From Bordetella parapertussis (GTDB lineage Bacteria > Pseudomonadota > Gammaproteobacteria > Burkholderiales > Burkholderiaceae_B): a DNA stretch of 54,168 nucleotides. Under the pieces are notes generated by a model that did no database searches, had not been told where the DNA came from, and was given only the letters and a program-made list of their open reading frames with translations. The stretch is taken from the NCBI GenBank assembly GCA_945872285.1, contig CAMBZR010000014.1:1-54168 (forward strand), in the 5' to 3' direction. Of the stretch, positions 51,467 to 54,168 are shown one piece after another (position 1 is the stretch's first letter; every line of letters begins with the position of its first letter). A program made the position numbers and the translations under genes.

Positions 51467-53551
51467 TCATTCACACCCTGGCCGTACCGATGAACCAACA
51501 AACGCCTCCACACAAGAATGCACCGTTGGCACCCTGTTTGACCAGCGGTGCGGTGTTGCCAAAATAGGGACTCGCACCTCAAGATCTTGCACCCATTGCA
51601 ACAGTTTTCTTTCGCTCGTCAAAGCAGCCGTTAACACCGCATAAGGCTCACGCACTTCGACGCCAGTGATCCCCGCAGCGCTAAACTGCCCCAGCCTATC
51701 GCTCACCGATAGCAGTGAAGTCTTTGTGCTGGGCGAAAGACTTTGCAGCTTCTGCCAATCTAAAGAAAATACATAACCATCCGTGCACTCAAGTGTGACC
51801 CCCGTGGGCAAGTCGTCGTTGTGCTGTGACCACGCGAGTTGAGTCATCCAAGATAAAGAGCGCAACATCGAAATATCCACTGACCCGCTCTCTGTCGCTG
51901 CGTCTTGCAGACCAAGCCGAGCAACGATCGATAACGCGCAGACATGCGCGGCAATCAGATCGGCAATCGACAGTCCGATCTTCAAGGCGCGCTGCCCACG
52001 TGTGGCTGCATCGTTGCCCACGAGTGCCATGACACCACTAGCGGCCTGAACCACGGTGTCTACCGCCGGACGTACCTTGGCCGAGGCACCAAAACCAGAA
52101 ATCGAACAATAGATTAAATCGGGTCGTCGAGCTAAAACAGCCTCTGGTCCAAAGCCCGCTCGCGCGAGCGCCCCTGGCCCTAAATTCTGAATGAGTACAT
52201 CTGCCGTTGAGAGCAACTGCCATAACCTCTGACCATCGTCAGGTTTTTGAAAATCGAGAAAAAGACTTTTCTTACCCGCGTTGTAATTTTGAAAATATCC
52301 GCTTAGGTCGTTAAAGCTTGGCAACCATTTTCGCGACACTTCGCCGCCAAGAGGTTCAACTTTGATGACCTCCGCACCTAAGTCTGCAAGCAATCGTCCA
52401 GCATAAGGGCCAGCGGTATACGGACCAATCTCAAGCACCCGAATACCGGATAATGGTTTGTCCAGAACACCCTTCAGGTCATTTGTTGGCTTTACCAGGT
52501 TCAGCGGCGTTTCTAAACTAGGTTTTGGCAGATCGACTAATTCAATCGGGTACTGAATCACAGTATTATCTTGACGAGTCGCTTCTCGCACATGCTGGTA
52601 GCTCTGCTCTTCTTTCAACATCTCATCAAGTGAAGCGATCATTCCACACGGAAGACCAATCTTTTCTAGGGCTTCAAGCACTGATTGGGTGCTACGTGTG
52701 CGTATCCAAGGTTCGATTAACGCATCGACCGCGGCGGCGTTTCTCGCTCGCACGGCAGTCGTCGAAAATCTAGGGTCAACAATTGCCTCTGGCCTACCGA
52801 TCAGGGTCGCAATGCGCACCCAGTGCGCGTCTGTCGTCGAGCACAACACGATGCGACCATCCGCGGTCGGGTAACTATTCCAAGGCGCAATCAAGGGATG
52901 GCGACAACCGTCTCGATATTGACGTGCAGAATCTGCTAACGCGGTGCTATGAAAGGTTCCGAGAAACGCCACGGCACTGTCATATATTGCGAGATCAAGC
53001 ACGGCAGTCTCGCTCGCCTTCGCACGCAAAGCCGCGATGATTGAAGTCGCGCCGTTGATTCCTGTCAGAAGCTCAAGTATCGGAGTCGCAATCATTTGCG
53101 GTGCTTGCCCTGCATGGCCAGTGACGGCCATCGCTCCGGTTAACGCTTGAAGTTCAAATTCTTGCAGCACTTTTTTTTGTTTAGACTGTTGCGCAAGCCC
53201 TAAGTCGGTAAAGACGGCGTACACTTTTGCAGCATCGCACTGCGATCCAACAGGCAAGTTCTTTGGCGCCGACGAATCAATTGATTCAATCACAACGTCT
53301 GCCCGAGCCACGAGTTCAGCCCACTGCTCATACTGGTTGGCGCCCTGCAGATCAGGGAGGAAGATTTCTTTACCTTGCAGCGAAACAGGATGCTCGTGCC
53401 AGATAAGAGGGTCTGTCTCTGGACGTCCACAGACCTCTTCGAAGCGAATGACTCGCGCGCCTAAGTTTGCCAATAAACCTGCAGCAACAGCGGCCGATAG
53501 ACGACCGGCACGCTCTACCACCAAAATGGATGACAGAGGCCCGGCTTTCAT
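51467..53551 (-). CDS. tandem-domain family III CoA-transferase 2
   Basis: A 694 aa protein with two CaiB/BaiF domains, paralogous to the neighbouring 730 aa protein (HPLIAPWNSYPTADG here, HPLSAPWNAYATKDG there). In the N-half the catalytic position is Glu160 (TPILELLTG), in the C-half Asp531 (LSIADLIAAH). C-half landmarks are GIRVLEIGPYTAGPYAG and GAEVIKVEPLGGE. ATG 53551 directly follows the acyl-CoA dehydrogenase stop (TAAATG, no gap), so the genes are translationally linked. Confidence 0.85.
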   Translation of the reverse strand: MKAGPLSSILVVERAGRLSAAVAAGLLANLGARVIRFEEVCGRPETDPLIWHEHPVSLQGKEIFLPDLQGANQYEQWAELVARADVVIESIDSSAPKNLPVGSQCDAAKVYAVFTDLGLAQQSKQKKVLQEFELQALTGAMAVTGHAGQAPQMIATPILELLTGINGATSIIAALRAKASETAVLDLAIYDSAVAFLGTFHSTALADSARQYRDGCRHPLIAPWNSYPTADGRIVLCSTTDAHWVRIATLIGRPEAIVDPRFSTTAVRARNAAAVDALIEPWIRTRSTQSVLEALEKIGLPCGMIASLDEMLKEEQSYQHVREATRQDNTVIQYPIELVDLPKPSLETPLNLVKPTNDLKGVLDKPLSGIRVLEIGPYTAGPYAGRLLADLGAEVIKVEPLGGEVSRKWLPSFNDLSGYFQNYNAGKKSLFLDFQKPDDGQRLWQLLSTADVLIQNLGPGALARAGFGPEAVLARRPDLIYCSISGFGASAKVRPAVDTVVQAASGVMALVGNDAATRGQRALKIGLSIADLIAAHVCALSIVARLGLQDAATESGSVDISMLRSLSWMTQLAWSQHNDDLPTGVTLECTDGYVFSLDWQKLQSLSPSTKTSLLSVSDRLGQFSAAGITGVEVREPYAVLTAALTSERKLLQWVQDLEVRVPILATPHRWSNRVPTVHSCVEAFVGSSVRPGCE

Positions 53552-54168
53552 TTAGTTGCGAAAGGCCTCAAGGTCGGTGATTTCGCGTCCTTGAATCAAA
53601 GCAAGAATATCATTGGTTCCGTCAGGAATCGGGAGCATCCGAATATCGCGATAGAGCTCTTCGAGCCCAAGTTCTTGACTGATTCCCATCGCACCGTGCA
53701 CATGCATGGCAAGCGAAACAGCCTGCTCGCAAGCCTGCGTTGCGTAGCGTTTTGCCATGGCCGCTACCCCATTGGCACGCACGCCACGATCAATGCAATC
53801 AAGTGCGTAGTAGCAAAGCAACCGACTCGACACAATCGCAGTCTCAATATCAGCAAGATTTTTTTGTACTAACTGATGTTTGCCAATCGGCTTACCAAAC
53901 TGCACGCGCACCTTGGCATATTGCTGCGCCGCATCAAACGCGCGCTGCGCAAGATGCACTGCAGACAGTCCAACCAGTGGCCGATTACCGTTCCAGGATA
54001 GCGTCAACACCCGCGCGACATCACCGGTTGAGCCCAACGCGTTATCCAGAGCCACGCGGGTGCCCTTGAATACCGCGTCACCTAAGGGACCCTGTTTAAG
54101 CCCTAGCGTGGGAATTTCGTGAGTCTCAAACGGACTTTTATCACGTTCGACCACCACACGGCGCATAC
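53552..54168 (-). CDS. acyl-CoA dehydrogenase, C-terminal part
   Basis: About 205 residues of a protein that continues beyond the right edge. FGKPIGKHQLVQKNLADIETAI and LYRDIRMLPIPDGTNDIL are acyl-CoA dehydrogenase blocks. The catalytic base (Glu in YEGT of medium-chain enzymes) is Asp in IPDGTND, codon 53621-53623. The in-frame ATG at 54164-54166 is internal, since family members are about 380 aa. It would make an enoyl-CoA for the crotonase or BadI-like enzymes. It is the first visible gene of the tandem CoA-transferase operon. Confidence 0.85.
   Translation of the reverse strand, partial: MRRVVVERDKSPFETHEIPTLGLKQGPLGDAVFKGTRVALDNALGSTGDVARVLTLSWNGNRPLVGLSAVHLAQRAFDAAQQYAKVRVQFGKPIGKHQLVQKNLADIETAIVSSRLLCYYALDCIDRGVRANGVAAMAKRYATQACEQAVSLAMHVHGAMGISQELGLEELYRDIRMLPIPDGTNDILALIQGREITDLEAFRN

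Overview
The window looks like chromosomal DNA of a betaproteobacterium (Burkholderiales, probably Alcaligenaceae/Bordetella-like). The reasons are the kdsB-adk and rnr-rlmB pairs, hupB next to tRNA-Val, a DUF3579 gene beside argD-argF-argG, a TctDE-like two-component system, and five periplasmic receptors of the Bug/TctC family without membrane partners. No phage, insertion sequence, rRNA or CRISPR was seen.

Region 1 (1-18.7 kb) is mostly housekeeping: partial kdsB, adk, an HSD10-like dehydrogenase, murJ, rpsT, a 2-hydroxyacid dehydrogenase, argD-argF-argG, a sensor kinase/response regulator pair, tRNA-Val, hupB, a Cys/Met-metabolism PLP enzyme, rlmB, rnr, tRNA-Leu, a GNAT acetyltransferase and a membrane-anchored GltB-like protein. 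Three tight regulatory layouts stand out: a hupB terminator whose loop is the TATAAT of the tRNA-Val promoter, a response regulator starting 27 nt after tRNA-Val, and an rnr TTG start codon next to the -35 box of the divergent tRNA-Leu promoter.

Region 2 (18.7-37.4 kb) is accessory metabolism. It has an SBP without signal peptide, five Bug receptors, three Asp/Glu-racemase or crotonase-fold proteins with altered active sites, a family III CoA-transferase, a quinone oxidoreductase, a secreted alpha/beta hydrolase, an SMP-30 lactonase, NudC, YcaO, a VOC protein and an aldo/keto reductase. The block 19.8-26.5 kb (Bug receptors, CoA-transferase, crotonases, racemase-fold protein) resembles a small organic-acid uptake and CoA-activation locus.

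Region 3 (37.7-54.2 kb) is the best candidate for an undescribed system. A complete branched-chain-type ABC importer (livKHMFG) runs on into a crotonase and an MmgE/PrpD protein. Facing or following it are a BadI-like 2-ketocyclohexanecarboxyl-CoA hydrolase, two Old-Yellow-Enzyme paralogues with reciprocal active-site changes, two giant tandem CoA-transferases (each with Glu in the N-half and Asp in the C-half at the catalytic position), and an acyl-CoA dehydrogenase whose catalytic-base position is Asp. I infer import, CoA activation, ring desaturation or enone reduction, and hydrolytic ring opening of an alicyclic (perhaps terpenoid) acid. The substrate is unknown. No transcription regulator gene was recognised from 18.7 kb to the end, so control must come from elsewhere.
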